64,000 bases of DNA from Zavarzinia sp. (lineage in GTDB: Bacteria > Pseudomonadota > Alphaproteobacteria > Zavarziniales > Zavarziniaceae), in NCBI GenBank assembly GCA_025869435.1, contig JAOZVS010000064.1, positions 17,779-81,778 on the forward strand, written 5' to 3'. This document shows, piece by piece, positions 16,066 through 25,076 of the stretch (position 1 is its first letter; every line of letters begins with the position of its first letter). Under the pieces are notes generated by a model. The model searched no databases and was not told the origin of the DNA. It saw only the letters and a program-made list of their open reading frames with translations. The position numbers and the translations under genes are program-made.

Positions 16066-16091
16066 GCGCTGGCGCGAATTGCCCCCACGGC

Positions 16092-16115
16092 CCCCCGGCC
16101 CGATCCGGCCGGGGG
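16092..16115 (+). terminator. GC-rich hairpin after the DUF4139 gene
   Basis: Nine-base arms CCCCCGGCC and GGCCGGGGG flank a 6-base loop, 26 nt after the stop codon. No U-run follows, so termination may be weak or Rho-assisted. Confidence 0.5.
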
Positions 16116-16159
16116 CTTCCGCTGTTGCGGGGGAGCATGGGGCCGTGGATCATGCTCCC

Positions 16160-16678
16160 ATGTCGCCCTTCGGCCGTCTCGCCTTTCCCCTCGCCCTTGC
16201 CGCCGCCGGTATCGTCGGCGCCTGGGCGACCGCCGTCAGTTTCGACCGGGCGTCGGCGCTGTGGCAGGAGCCGGATTGGCCGGCCGCGACGGCCGAGGTC
16301 ATGGACATCACCGAAGATGCCGCCACCGGCTTCCGCCTGCATGTCCGCTTCATGCCCCGCGGCCAGGGTCTGGTGGAAGCCGTGACGCGCGATCCCATCG
16401 GCGAGGCGCAGGTCGCGATCCTGCGCGAGGCGGCGCGAAAGACATCTGGCGGCAAGGCCACCGCCCTCGTCTATTACCGGCCGGATCTGCCACAGGAAGT
16501 GCGCGTCGGCCGGCACGAACGGGGCGCGCGGGCGATGGCGGCCGGTTTCGGCGCCCTGGGGCTTCTGGTCGCGGCCCTGTCGCTGTTCGCCCTCGGCCGG
16601 GCCGGCGGGGTGGTGTTCAGCCCCGCAGGATCCCGACCATCAGGAAATATTGCCCAAGGTAGTAAGTCGCCCAGATGA
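16160..16678 (+). CDS. DUF3592-like membrane protein
   Basis: About 172 residues with two hydrophobic segments, one at the N-terminus (LAFPLALAAAGIVGAW) and one near residue 120-140 (GFGALGLLVAALSLFAL). Between them is a small beta-rich domain with ATAEVMDITED and ATALVYYRPDLPQEVRVG, typical of DUF3592 proteins. There is no clear ribosome site and a start at 16079 is possible, though it would cover the GC hairpin. The 3' end overlaps the convergent YhhN gene by 62 nt. Function unknown. Confidence 0.7.
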   Translation: MSPFGRLAFPLALAAAGIVGAWATAVSFDRASALWQEPDWPAATAEVMDITEDAATGFRLHVRFMPRGQGLVEAVTRDPIGEAQVAILREAARKTSGGKATALVYYRPDLPQEVRVGRHERGARAMAAGFGALGLLVAALSLFALGRAGGVVFSPAGSRPSGNIAQGSKSPR

Positions 16679-17309
16679 GGTGATGCACCCCGGCGAAGGG
16701 CTGGCCGAAGCGCGAGACGGCGATCATCGCGTCCGAGCCCATGAACAGCAGTGCGCCAAGGGCGACGAAGACCGTGCTCGCCGGCAAGACCAGCGCCCCC
16801 GCCACCATGACGACGATCACCGACATATAGACCGCGACCGGCACCGTCATCTCGCCGAGGCCCTGCCGCAGGCTGGCGAACAGGCCAAGGGCGAGGGCGA
16901 CGCAGACGACCAGCATGACGATGCGCGGGGCATCCGCCCGCAGGCCGAAATGGCCGATCACCCAGGCGAAAATGGCGATATAGGCGAGATGGGCCAGCAG
17001 GAAGGAGCCCAGCCCGAAGATGAACCAGCGCTTTTCGTCCCGCAGGGCCAGGAAGACATCGCCCATGGTCGACAGCGCCAGCGCGGCAACGAGAAGAACG
17101 CCCAGCAGCGGACCGCCGGGAATCGAGATCGCGACCAGAAGGGCCAGCGCACCGATCGGCACCGCCTTCAGCCAGGGCATCAGCGGATACCAGTCGCCCC
17201 CGGTCCGGCCGAGATAGAGCACCGCCGTCAGCAGCGAGAGCACGAACAACCCGTAACGCAGGGTATCGAGCCCGTCGCCCCGAGGGCCGAGCAGCGGAAC
17301 GGAGAGCAT
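16617..17309 (-). CDS. YhhN family protein (lysoplasmalogenase-like)
   Basis: A 230-residue polytopic membrane protein with about eight hydrophobic segments. Motifs LSTMGDVFLALRDEKRWFIFGLGSFLLAHLAYI (in part) and LLFMGSDAMIAVSRF match the TMEM86/YhhN family. Human TMEM86 members hydrolyse the vinyl-ether bond of lysoplasmalogens, and the bacterial activity may differ. Start at 17309 is preceded by GGCGAGG. It lies downstream of the thiolase gene but behind a strong terminator, so it probably has separate transcription or depends on readthrough. Confidence 0.88.
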   Translation of the reverse strand: MLSVPLLGPRGDGLDTLRYGLFVLSLLTAVLYLGRTGGDWYPLMPWLKAVPIGALALLVAISIPGGPLLGVLLVAALALSTMGDVFLALRDEKRWFIFGLGSFLLAHLAYIAIFAWVIGHFGLRADAPRIVMLVVCVALALGLFASLRQGLGEMTVPVAVYMSVIVVMVAGALVLPASTVFVALGALLFMGSDAMIAVSRFGQPFAGVHHLIWATYYLGQYFLMVGILRG

Positions 17310-17325
17310 TGGTGTCGCCTCGCCG

Positions 17326-17361
17326 AAAAAAGAACATGGGGAGGCGGAAAACCGCCTCCCC
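17326..17361 (-). terminator. Rho-independent terminator of the thiolase gene
   Basis: Ten-base arms GGGGAGGCGG / CCGCCTCCCC with an AAAA loop (17338-17361). On the minus strand the hairpin is followed by TGTTCTTTTTT. It begins 8 nt after the thiolase stop codon. Confidence 0.92.
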
Positions 17362-17369
17362 AAACAGGC

Positions 17370-18545
17370 TCAGAGGATCTCGAACAGGCCGGCCGCGCCC
17401 ATGCCGCCGCCGATGCACATGGTGACGACGCCATACTTGGCACCGCGACGCTTGCCTTCGATCAGCAGGTGGCCGGTCATGCGGGCACCCGACATGCCGT
17501 AAGGGTGACCGATCGAGATCGCGCCACCCGAGACGTTCAGCTTTTCCATCGGAATGCCGAGACGGTCGCGGCAATAGACGACCTGCACGGCGAAGGCTTC
17601 GTTCAGCTCCCACAGGTCGATGTCGTCGACCTTCAGGCCATGACGGGCGAGCAGCTTCGGCACGGCGAAGACGGGGCCGATGCCCATCTCGTCCGGCTCG
17701 CAACCGGCGACGGCGAAGCCGCGGAACACGCCGAGCGGCTTCAGGCCCTTCTTCTCTGCGATCTTGGCTTCCATCAGCACGCAGGCCGAGGCGCCGTCCG
17801 ACAGCTGCGAGGCATTGCCGGCGGTGACGACGCCGCCCTTGATCGCCTGCAGCTTCTGAAGGCCCTCGAGGGTGGTCTCGGGCCGGTTGCCCTCGTCCTT
17901 CTTCAGTTCGGTCTCGACGTCGGAAACCTGGCCCGTCGCCTTGTCCATCACCTTCATGATCGACTTCAGCGGCACGATTTCATCGTCGAAGGCGCCAGCG
18001 GCCTGGGCGGCGGCGGTGCGCTGCTGGCTCGACAGCGAATATTCGTCCTGCACGTCGCGCGAGACATTATAGCGCTCGCCGACCAGATCGGCGGTATCGA
18101 GCATCGGCATCCACAGGGACGGCTTGTGCTCCATCAGCCAGTCTTCGGTGAAATAATTGACGTTCAGGTTGTTCTGGACGAGCGAGATGGACTCGAGCCC
18201 GCCGCCGACCATGACGTCGGCATTGCCGGCCATGATCTGCTGGGCGGCCAGGGCGATCGCATTGAGGCCCGACGAACAGAAACGGTTCACCGTCGCGCCC
18301 GCGACCGAAACCGGCAGGCCGGCGCGGATCGCCGCGTTGCGCGCGACATTGTGGCCCGTCGCGCCTTCCGGCAGGCCGACGCCCATATAGACATCGTCGA
18401 TTTCCGCGCCCTCGATGCCGGCCCGGGCAACGGCGTGGCTGATCGCGTGGCCGCCCAGGGTGGCGCCATGGGTCGCGTTGAAAGCACCGCGGAACGCCTT
18501 GCCGATCGGCGTGCGGGCGGTCGAAACGATGACGGCTTCTCTCAT
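17370..18545 (-). CDS. acetyl-CoA C-acyltransferase (thiolase)
   Basis: A 391-residue thiolase that joins or cleaves acyl-CoA at the 3-keto position. All catalytic residues are visible: nucleophile Cys90 in [11 protein letters not shown], His347 in [14 protein letters not shown], and Cys377 in [13 protein letters not shown]-terminal [20 protein letters not shown] confirms the start at 18545, which has GAGGAG upstream. It may act in fatty-acid beta-oxidation (FadA-type) or in acetoacetyl-CoA formation; sequence alone does not settle which. It is divergent from two thioesterase genes, which would fit acyl-CoA metabolism. Confidence 0.95.
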   Translation of the reverse strand: MREAVIVSTARTPIGKAFRGAFNATHGATLGGHAISHAVARAGIEGAEIDDVYMGVGLPEGATGHNVARNAAIRAGLPVSVAGATVNRFCSSGLNAIALAAQQIMAGNADVMVGGGLESISLVQNNLNVNYFTEDWLMEHKPSLWMPMLDTADLVGERYNVSRDVQDEYSLSSQQRTAAAQAAGAFDDEIVPLKSIMKVMDKATGQVSDVETELKKDEGNRPETTLEGLQKLQAIKGGVVTAGNASQLSDGASACVLMEAKIAEKKGLKPLGVFRGFAVAGCEPDEMGIGPVFAVPKLLARHGLKVDDIDLWELNEAFAVQVVYCRDRLGIPMEKLNVSGGAISIGHPYGMSGARMTGHLLIEGKRRGAKYGVVTMCIGGGMGAAGLFEIL

Positions 18546-18761
18546 GATACGAGCTCTCCTCAGTGACTTGGACCCTTGTGGGTCTCTGGATGCGCCGGGC
18601 CTTGATAGCGCGCTCCAAAATCCGCCGAAACAGATTTCTGTGGCCGGGGCGGCATTTGTCGGCACCGCTTCATGTGGCAATGCGAAATTGGCGGTTCACA
18701 AGGGCGGATGGCGCCGCTAAGAAAAATGAACAAACTGTCATGTTCACGAGGACGCGAACCC

Positions 18762-19157
18762 ATGGCCCTGCCCCAGCCTTCCTTCGATTTTCCCGGCTTC
18801 CTCGGCCTGATCGGGCCGGTCCGCACCGAGAAGACGGAAGGGGCCCCCTGGACCTTCTCCTTCACCGTCGGCGACCAGCACCTGAACCCGGGCGGCGTCT
18901 GCCACGGCGGCATGTTGATGAGCTTCGCCGATCATGTGCTCGGCACCGTGGTCTGGGAATCCCTCGGCTACAGGCCGTGCTCGACCATCACCCTGAACTG
19001 CGATTTCGCGACCGCGGCCAAGCCCGGCGACCTCGTCGAGGGCGAGGCCCGCATCACCCGCTCTACCCGCTCGCTCATTTTCGTGAATGGCCTGCTCACC
19101 TGCCGGGGCGCCATCGTGATGCAGGCGACCGGCATCTGGAAGGTGCTGGGCGCGTGA
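18762..19157 (+). CDS. PaaI-type hot-dog thioesterase 1
   Basis: A 131-residue single hot-dog domain protein. The family motif NPGGVCHGGMLMSFADHVLG (about residues 42-61) includes the His-Gly-Gly of the active site. It probably hydrolyses acyl-CoA thioesters. Start at 18762 has GAGGA upstream. An inverted repeat TGAACA-N8-TGTTCA (18727-18746) precedes it and could be an operator. Overlaps the second thioesterase by 4 nt (GTGA). Confidence 0.92.
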   Translation: MALPQPSFDFPGFLGLIGPVRTEKTEGAPWTFSFTVGDQHLNPGGVCHGGMLMSFADHVLGTVVWESLGYRPCSTITLNCDFATAAKPGDLVEGEARITRSTRSLIFVNGLLTCRGAIVMQATGIWKVLGA

Positions 19158-19606
19158 GCGGTCTCGACACGCCCGACGGCTGGGCCCCCATCGTCACCCA
19201 CGACCCCTTCGAGAAGGACGTCTTCGGCGAGCGCGGTCCGGGGGCGGAGGGCGGCACCGTCACCTTCGCCTTCTACGACCGGATCGAGGACGGCAAGCGC
19301 ATCTTCGCCTTCCGACCGGAAGCCCGCCACGCCAATGGCCTTGGCATCGTTCACGGCGGCGCGATCATGACCTTCTTCGATGCATCGCTCGGCTCCGCCG
19401 CCTGGGACGCGGTCGACCGCAGCCCGGCGGTCACCCTCACCCTCACCTCCGAATTCCTCTCCCCCGCCCGGCCCGGCGATCTCCTGATCTGCCGGCCGAC
19501 GGTGACGCGGAAAGCCCGCTCCGTCCTCTTCGTCCGGGGCGAAATCATGATCGGTAATCGCCTGGTCGCGACCGCCAATTCGGTCTGGAAAGTGCTGGGC
19601 GCCTGA
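19154..19606 (+). CDS. PaaI-type hot-dog thioesterase 2
   Basis: A 150-residue hot-dog thioesterase starting with GTG inside the stop of its neighbour. The active-site motif is ANGLGIVHGGAIMTFFDASLG (in part), followed by VTLTLTSEFLSPARPGD. Both proteins end in WKVLGA, so they probably arose by duplication. It has an N-terminal extension of about 45 residues relative to the first copy. The two proteins may form a heteromeric enzyme, but that is speculation. Confidence 0.92.
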   Translation: MSGLDTPDGWAPIVTHDPFEKDVFGERGPGAEGGTVTFAFYDRIEDGKRIFAFRPEARHANGLGIVHGGAIMTFFDASLGSAAWDAVDRSPAVTLTLTSEFLSPARPGDLLICRPTVTRKARSVLFVRGEIMIGNRLVATANSVWKVLGA

Positions 19607-19615
19607 ATCGAACAG

Positions 19616-19654
19616 TCGTCACCCCGGCGAAGGCCGGGGACTTCGGACGAGAAG
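19616..19654. repeat. REP-like palindromic unit 1
   Basis: A 39-base unit TCGTC...GACGAGAAG enclosing the hairpin CCCCGGC-GAAG-GCCGGGG. It matches the unit at 22651-22689 in 32 of 39 positions and lies between convergent genes. Confidence 0.8.
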
Positions 19655-19666
19655 AGGCGTGCCGCC

Positions 19667-20965
19667 TCAGTGTTCCCTGAGCAGCCGGCGCTTCATCCGG
19701 CGCATCCCCATCCACACCGCGCCCAGCACCAGCGGCAGGGCGAAGGCGACCACTTGCGTGGCATGGGGCAGGCCGGGCACCACCTCCTCCACCCCCTTCA
19801 GGAAATAGCTGATCAGCCCGATGACGTAATAGCTGATCACGACGACGGACAGGCCCTCGACCGTTTCCTGCAGGCGCAGTTGCAGGCCGGCGCGCTTTTC
19901 CATCGAGCGCAGCAATTCCTGGTTCTGGGCCTGCAGCGCGATCTCGACCCGGGCGCGCAGGATCTGGCTCGAGCGGGCGACGCGCTGGGACAGGCTTTCC
20001 TGCCGCGCGGCGGCGGATTCGCAGGTGCGCATGGCCGGGGTCAGGCGCCGGTTCATGAAATAGCCGACGGTCTCGAAACCGCCGATCGCCGTCTCGCGGC
20101 TCTCGGCGATGCGGTCTTCGACCAGGGCGTAATAGGCCCTCGCCGCGCCGAAGCGCCAGGCGCTTTCCGCCACCAGATTCTCGACCTCGGCCGCGATCGA
20201 GCCGAGTTCGGTCAGGAGGCCAGCATCATCCGCCCGCTCGCCCTCGGATTTCGAGGGAATGAAGGCCCCGGTCAATTCCGCCAGCCGCCGGTCGAGGGCG
20301 GTGGTGCGCTGGTTTACCCGCTGCGCCAGCGGCAGCGCGAGCAGCGCCAGCATCCGGTAGGTCTCGATATCGAGAAAACGCTGCACGACATTGCCGATGG
20401 TGCGCGGCACCAGATCGTCCCGCACGCCGAGGATCAGCTTCACCTCCCCCTCGGCGCCCAGGCGGAAGTCGGACCAGATTTCCGCCCGGCCCTCGCCGAG
20501 GGTGCTGGCGACCAGGGTCGCCGGGTCGAAATGGGCCATGGCCGCCGCTTCCGCCGCCACCATGCCCTGATGCACCTCGAAATCGACGACGGCGATATTG
20601 GTGCCCGGCGCTCCGGCGATCAGGTCGCGGATGCGGGGATCGGCCGCGCTCATGCCGACGCCGGGCACGACCACGGTCCAGGCGCAGCATTCCGTATAGC
20701 GCTCCCACTTGATGGTGGCGCCTTCGATCGAGAAGCGGAATTGCCGTGCCCCGGCCTTCGGCGGCTGCAGGCCGAGGCTGTCGCACAGGCCGGCCAGATA
20801 GCCGAGGTCGGCGGCGGGATCGACGGCGCCATGGCGCGCGACATGGAGGATGCGCGAGGGCGCGGCCACGGCCATGGTCGGCCGCGCGTGCAACTCGTCC
20901 GCCAGGCGCTGCCGGGCGGGATGCATGACGCCGATACCGGCCGTGTCCTGCAATCCGTCGGGCAT
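19667..20965 (-). CDS. DUF3422 family membrane-anchored protein
   Basis: A 432-residue protein. The N-terminus HPARQRLADELHARP and later GATIKWERYTECCAWTVVVPG identify DUF3422. The C-terminal 100 residues are helical with coiled-coil character (LRSMEKRAGLQLRLQETVEG) and two membrane segments (LSVVVISYYVIGLISYFLKG and a final one before MGMRRMKRRLLREH). Function unknown. The start overlaps the OsmC stop in TGATG, so the two are translationally coupled. Confidence 0.9.
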   Translation of the reverse strand: MPDGLQDTAGIGVMHPARQRLADELHARPTMAVAAPSRILHVARHGAVDPAADLGYLAGLCDSLGLQPPKAGARQFRFSIEGATIKWERYTECCAWTVVVPGVGMSAADPRIRDLIAGAPGTNIAVVDFEVHQGMVAAEAAAMAHFDPATLVASTLGEGRAEIWSDFRLGAEGEVKLILGVRDDLVPRTIGNVVQRFLDIETYRMLALLALPLAQRVNQRTTALDRRLAELTGAFIPSKSEGERADDAGLLTELGSIAAEVENLVAESAWRFGAARAYYALVEDRIAESRETAIGGFETVGYFMNRRLTPAMRTCESAAARQESLSQRVARSSQILRARVEIALQAQNQELLRSMEKRAGLQLRLQETVEGLSVVVISYYVIGLISYFLKGVEEVVPGLPHATQVVAFALPLVLGAVWMGMRRMKRRLLREH

Positions 20966-21408
20966 CAGGCGGCCTCGGCGGCCCCGGTGGCTTCGGCCGC
21001 GGTCACGTCGGCGCCGGCCGACAGGGTCCGGCTGACCGGACAGCGGTCGGCGATCGAGATCAACTGGGCGCGCTGCGCTTCGTCCAGCGCGCCGGTCAAG
21101 GTGATGCGCCGCTCGAAGCGGTCGCGGGTGCCCTTGCCGTCGGCACCGGCGACGACGACATGGCGAATGACCACCGAGACATGCTCGAGGGGGAGTTTCT
21201 TGCGCCCGGCATACATGCGCAGGGTCATGCAGGTGCAGGCACCAAGGCCAGCCATCACCAACTCGAACGGATCCGGCCCTGTGTCCTTGCCGCCGAGGGC
21301 TTCCGGCTCGTCGGCGCCAAAGACATGATGGCCGATGGTGACCACCTGGCCATAAGGGCCATTGCCGCTTTCACTGACCGAAACATCATGGCGATGGGCT
21401 TCGCTCAT
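20965..21408 (-). CDS. OsmC family peroxiredoxin-like protein
   Basis: A 147-residue OsmC-type protein. Redox cysteines are present in LGACTCMTLRMYA (Cys58/Cys60) and DRCPVSRTLS (Cys123), with the usual GPDPFELVMAGL lead-in. Family members reduce organic or fatty-acid hydroperoxides; some related proteins have other roles. It is the first gene of a coupled pair with DUF3422. The ORF is open further upstream in the same frame, but the OsmC fold starts at MSEAHRHDVS. Confidence 0.92.
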   Translation of the reverse strand: MSEAHRHDVSVSESGNGPYGQVVTIGHHVFGADEPEALGGKDTGPDPFELVMAGLGACTCMTLRMYAGRKKLPLEHVSVVIRHVVVAGADGKGTRDRFERRITLTGALDEAQRAQLISIADRCPVSRTLSAGADVTAAEATGAAEAA

Positions 21409-21512
21409 TCTCGCTCCCCTTCCCTGTTTTGACCGGGCCAGAAACCATAATGAAGCGGTTTCCGCCATTGGCGAGAGGGATGAGATGCGACCGATGCGCC
21501 CAGCGGGTCCCG

Positions 21513-22466
21513 TCAGGGCCGCCCTTCCGCCAGAGCCTCGCGGAAGCGTTCGGCATCGGTTCGCGCCGGCAGTTCGCGGTTGACCAGCCACAGCCCGAGC
21601 CCCACCAGCACGCCGCCGAGCCCTTGCAGCCAGCCGATGCCGGTATCGAGAACGGCCCAGGAAATCACCGTGGCGAACAGTGGCGCGAGGAACAGATAAC
21701 CGCTCGACCGTGTCGCGCCGCCCTTCCGCAGGGCGATGAACCACAGGCCGAAGGACGCGGTGGAGCCCGGGATTGCCAGCCACAGGAACCACGCCCATTG
21801 CATCGGCGTTGTGCCCGCCGGCCATTCCTGGCCCCGGATCGCCGCGAAGAGAAGCAGCGCGACCGAACCCGAGAACATCTGCCAGAAGCTGAGGCTCCAG
21901 GCCGGCATGGGCAGGTTGCCGCGCTTGTTGACGATGGTCGATGTCGCCCAGGCCAGCGCCGAGCCAAGACCGATCAGCGCGCCGAGCAGGGCATTGTCGC
22001 CGCCGCCGACACCGCTCACCCCGATGGCCAGCGCCGCGCCGCACAGGCCCAGCACGAGGCCGGCCACGCGCACACCGTGCAGGGGCTCGCGCAGGAAGAT
22101 TCGGCCGAGCAAGGCGACCCAGACCGGATTGGTGAACAGCAGGATCGCCGCGGTCGAGGCGGAGACATGCTCCATCGCCATGAACAGCAGGCCCATGGTC
22201 AGCGCCGTCTGCAACACGCCGATGAGGACCACCAGCGCCCAGCGCGACGGGCCGAGGCCCCTCGGAAACAGGTTCTTCCACAAGCCCCCCTCGGAGAGGG
22301 CCAGCAGCGGCAGCGTCGCCAGCGCCGCCAGCAGGAAACGCCAGCCCACCAGCAGGATCGCCGGCACGCCATGGATCAGCAGGATCTTGCCGGCGACGAA
22401 ACTCGATCCCATCAGGAAGGTCGCCGCGACCAATATCGCGAGATAGGGAAGCCCGGTCCCCCGCAT
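21513..22466 (-). CDS. EamA/DMT family transporter
   Basis: About 317 residues with ten hydrophobic segments in two EamA repeats. The first repeat starts LAILVAATFLMGSSFVAGKIL and contains STAAILLFTNPVWVALLGRI, the usual EamA pattern; the second contains SLSFWQMFSGSVALLL and SSGYLFLAPLFATVISWAVL. It probably exports a small metabolite; the substrate is unknown. Start is uncertain: ATG 22466 begins just before the first membrane helix, while ATG 22550 adds 28 residues. Confidence 0.88.
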   Translation of the reverse strand: MRGTGLPYLAILVAATFLMGSSFVAGKILLIHGVPAILLVGWRFLLAALATLPLLALSEGGLWKNLFPRGLGPSRWALVVLIGVLQTALTMGLLFMAMEHVSASTAAILLFTNPVWVALLGRIFLREPLHGVRVAGLVLGLCGAALAIGVSGVGGGDNALLGALIGLGSALAWATSTIVNKRGNLPMPAWSLSFWQMFSGSVALLLFAAIRGQEWPAGTTPMQWAWFLWLAIPGSTASFGLWFIALRKGGATRSSGYLFLAPLFATVISWAVLDTGIGWLQGLGGVLVGLGLWLVNRELPARTDAERFREALAEGRP

Positions 22467-22650
22467 CACAGGGGCCGCCGCGCCGGGACGAATGCCTGCC
22501 TGCCCATCATGCCCCGTCCTCCCGATGTGTTCTTGGGTCAATGAACCCATCGGCGAGGCGGCGACACAACCGGTCCAAACGTCATGCCCGCATGTCGCGG
22601 GCGCAGGCGTCGATCCGTTATAGCGCCTGCACACGATCAATCCTCCCCCC

Positions 22651-22689
22651 TCGTCGTCCCGGCGCAGGCCGGGACCTTGTGACGAGAAG
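22651..22689. repeat. REP-like palindromic unit 2
   Basis: Same family as unit 1, with hairpin GTCCCGGC-GCAG-GCCGGGAC (22656-22675) flanked by TCGTC and GACGAGAAG. Confidence 0.8.
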
Positions 22690-22708
22690 GCGCCCCAGCC
22701 GGCCAAAG

Positions 22709-22728
22709 ATGCCGGCCTTCGCCGGCAT
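22709..22728. repeat. REP-like palindromic hairpin 3
   Basis: Hairpin ATGCCGGC-CTTC-GCCGGCAT, 33 nt from unit 2, followed by GACGAGAG. The two hairpins lie downstream of kpsC and could reduce readthrough toward the EamA gene. Confidence 0.75.
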
Positions 22729-22754
22729 GACGAGAGGGGAGAGAGCCCCTCGCC

Positions 22755-24854
22755 CTAGGACCGAAGGCCCGCGAGGGCGGAGCGCAGCATGGCCCCCGCG
22801 AGGCGCAGGCCCCGCAACCCGCGCTGGCGCAGGCCCCTGGCCGGCTGCGGCGCCCTGGCCGACAGAAGCTCGACGACATGCCAGACATCGCAGGGCAGGC
22901 CCGTCTCGGGATCGCAATAACGGGGATAGAGCAGCAGGGCACCCGCCACCAATTGGTCCAGCGTCAGCCGCCGTGTCCGGCGCGGCGTCTCGTGTCGGTC
23001 GTCGGTCAGGCCCCAGCCGGCATAAAAGGGCGAGCCGTAGGTGGTGACGGCAAGGCCGCGCGCCAGCGCCTCGAAACCGACGAGGGAGGTCATGGTATGG
23101 ACCTCGTCGACCAGATCAAACAGACGCACCACGGATGTATCGACCACCACCTGATCGGCGAGGCCAAGGGCGACATCCCGGGGGATCGCCCCTTCCCGAT
23201 TGCCGGCTTCGACATCGGGATGCGGCTTGTAGACGATGAAGGCCTCGGGCGCCGCCGCCCGCACGGCCTCGAGGAGGCCGAGGTTGCCGCCCACCCAGGG
23301 CGCGCCCAGGCGGACCGAGGCGTCGTCCTCCACCTGGCCGGGGACGAGGATGCGGCGCTGGCCGGGCTGCGCGCCGATGACGACATCCTGCGCCCGCCCG
23401 ACGTTATATTTGGTCAGGCCCCGATCGACGATGGCCCGGCGCAGGCGCGCGGCGTCCGCCAGCACGCCCTCGTCGAAATTCGCGGTTTCCAGCAGGGTTT
23501 CGAGATCGCTCGGCCCGGTCGGGTCGAAATAGATGCCCTGGCGATCGACGACGAGGGAAGCCGCCGCGACATGGTCGGAGCCGAGCCCGACCGAGCGCAG
23601 GAAGCCATCCTCGATCCGCCACAGCGGGACGCCCGCATGGCGGCAGGCCTCGACCAGCCCCTCCGGCGCCCGCGCCGCCCAGACCGCGAGCCGGCCGCCG
23701 TCGCGTTTCGCCGTCTCGATCGCGCGGCCGACATCGGTCGCGAAACTGACCCGGCCCCAGCGGCTGGCGAGAAAGCGCCGCATCCTGGCGTGTTTCCAGG
23801 GGCGAAGGCCCATGACCACCGTATGTCCGGAGAATTCCGCGTCATTGCGCTTGATCCGCGCGATATGCCGGGCAACGCCGAGGGCCGTGCCGACCGGCCC
23901 GCCCAGTGGATCGAGATAGCGGCAGGCCCGGATATAGGCGGCGGCGACCACGGCGTCGAGATCAGGCCGCGCCACCCGCCAGGGGGCCGGCTGGCGGTCG
24001 TCGGTCAGGCCCCAGCCGGCATAGAACGGCAGGCCGAAGCAGGTGACCGGCACGCCCTGGATCAGCGCCTCCAGCCCGGCGAGGCTGGTCGCGACATAGA
24101 CCCGCGCCGCCCGCGCCGCCAGCGACGGCCAGGATACCGCCCTTGATTCGAGCGGGATCCCCCGCGCCTTGGCTGCGTCGAGCAGGAAGCCCTCGCGCTT
24201 GCCGGCCAGGACATCGGGGTGAATCTTCACCCGCAGGTCCGCCCCCGGATTCTCGGCGATGGCGGCATCGAGCATGGCGAGAAAACGCGCGGCATCGACC
24301 CGCCCGCCGGCGATCGAGGCATCGCCCCGCGTCTGGTCGACGACAAGGACGAGCGGCCGGCCGCGGCCGGTGTCGTCGGCGGGGTCGAGATCGGGCGCGT
24401 CATTGTATTTGCCGATGAAATGCCGGCGCATCAGGGCCATCAGCTCGGCCGCGGCCTGGCGGTCGCCTTCGGGAATCGCCTGCCAGGCCTGCAGGTCCGC
24501 CTCGATCGCCGAGGCGGGTTCGGCCTCGTAATGGACACCCCGGTCGTCGAGCACGACGGAAAGCGGCGGCGTCCCCTCGACCCCGAGGCCGGCGGAGCGC
24601 AGGAAGCCATCCTCGACCGTGACGAACGGCAGGCCCCAGCGCGCGGCGGCCCGTATCGCCCGCCGCGCCGGCTTCTTGCGGCCCCAGCCGGCGACCGCCA
24701 CGACCTCGGGCCCCGGGCGCTTCAACCCGCTCAACCAGACCGGACGGCCGACGGCCACGAGGAATCGGGCAAGGCCCCGCACCCGCCAGAACATGCCGAT
24801 CGAGAGCACGCCGACGTGCCGACACGTCGCGGCGCTTTCTCCTGCTTCAGGCAT
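22755..24854 (-). CDS. kpsC: KpsC-type capsule Kdo transferase (two-module)
   Basis: A 699-residue protein with two homologous halves. The motif EDGFLRS occurs near residues 81 and 410, and FYAGWGLTDDR near residues 280 and 615, each followed by the conserved short segment of KpsC modules. In E. coli and Neisseria, KpsC/LipA adds alternating beta-linked Kdo residues to lyso-phosphatidylglycerol to build the lipid anchor of ABC-exported capsules. Both modules look complete here. It diverges from kpsS, its usual partner, across a 222 nt regulatory gap. Confidence 0.93.
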   Translation of the reverse strand: MPEAGESAATCRHVGVLSIGMFWRVRGLARFLVAVGRPVWLSGLKRPGPEVVAVAGWGRKKPARRAIRAAARWGLPFVTVEDGFLRSAGLGVEGTPPLSVVLDDRGVHYEAEPASAIEADLQAWQAIPEGDRQAAAELMALMRRHFIGKYNDAPDLDPADDTGRGRPLVLVVDQTRGDASIAGGRVDAARFLAMLDAAIAENPGADLRVKIHPDVLAGKREGFLLDAAKARGIPLESRAVSWPSLAARAARVYVATSLAGLEALIQGVPVTCFGLPFYAGWGLTDDRQPAPWRVARPDLDAVVAAAYIRACRYLDPLGGPVGTALGVARHIARIKRNDAEFSGHTVVMGLRPWKHARMRRFLASRWGRVSFATDVGRAIETAKRDGGRLAVWAARAPEGLVEACRHAGVPLWRIEDGFLRSVGLGSDHVAAASLVVDRQGIYFDPTGPSDLETLLETANFDEGVLADAARLRRAIVDRGLTKYNVGRAQDVVIGAQPGQRRILVPGQVEDDASVRLGAPWVGGNLGLLEAVRAAAPEAFIVYKPHPDVEAGNREGAIPRDVALGLADQVVVDTSVVRLFDLVDEVHTMTSLVGFEALARGLAVTTYGSPFYAGWGLTDDRHETPRRTRRLTLDQLVAGALLLYPRYCDPETGLPCDVWHVVELLSARAPQPARGLRQRGLRGLRLAGAMLRSALAGLRS

Positions 24855-24947
24855 GATCCCGTTTCCTCGTTACCCACACGCGCGAAAATAACCCACCCGG
24901 CCGGAACCAGGGGCGCTCAACTGTGTTCTGTGTAAGCCCCGTCACAT

Positions 24948-24981
24948 CATCGTCAGTCAAATCATAGTAAACATGACGATG
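24948..24981. promoter_or_regulatory. inverted repeat between kpsC and kpsS
   Basis: Perfect 8-base arms CATCGTCA (24948-24955) and TGACGATG (24974-24981) are separated by an AT-rich 18 nt segment in the divergent promoter region. It may be an operator controlling both genes. No consensus recognised. Confidence 0.4.
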
Positions 24982-25076
24982 CGTCATGAGCGGCTTTGCA
25001 ACAAATCGCCACGGCAACACTATTTTCGTGGCTTCATCGCCAGGCATCTTCGTAGACTGCATGTCCCAGCCGCACC

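Noticed and set aside
19616-22728. CRISPR array
   Set aside because: The repeated units are isolated or paired intergenic palindromes without regular spacers, and no cas genes are present.
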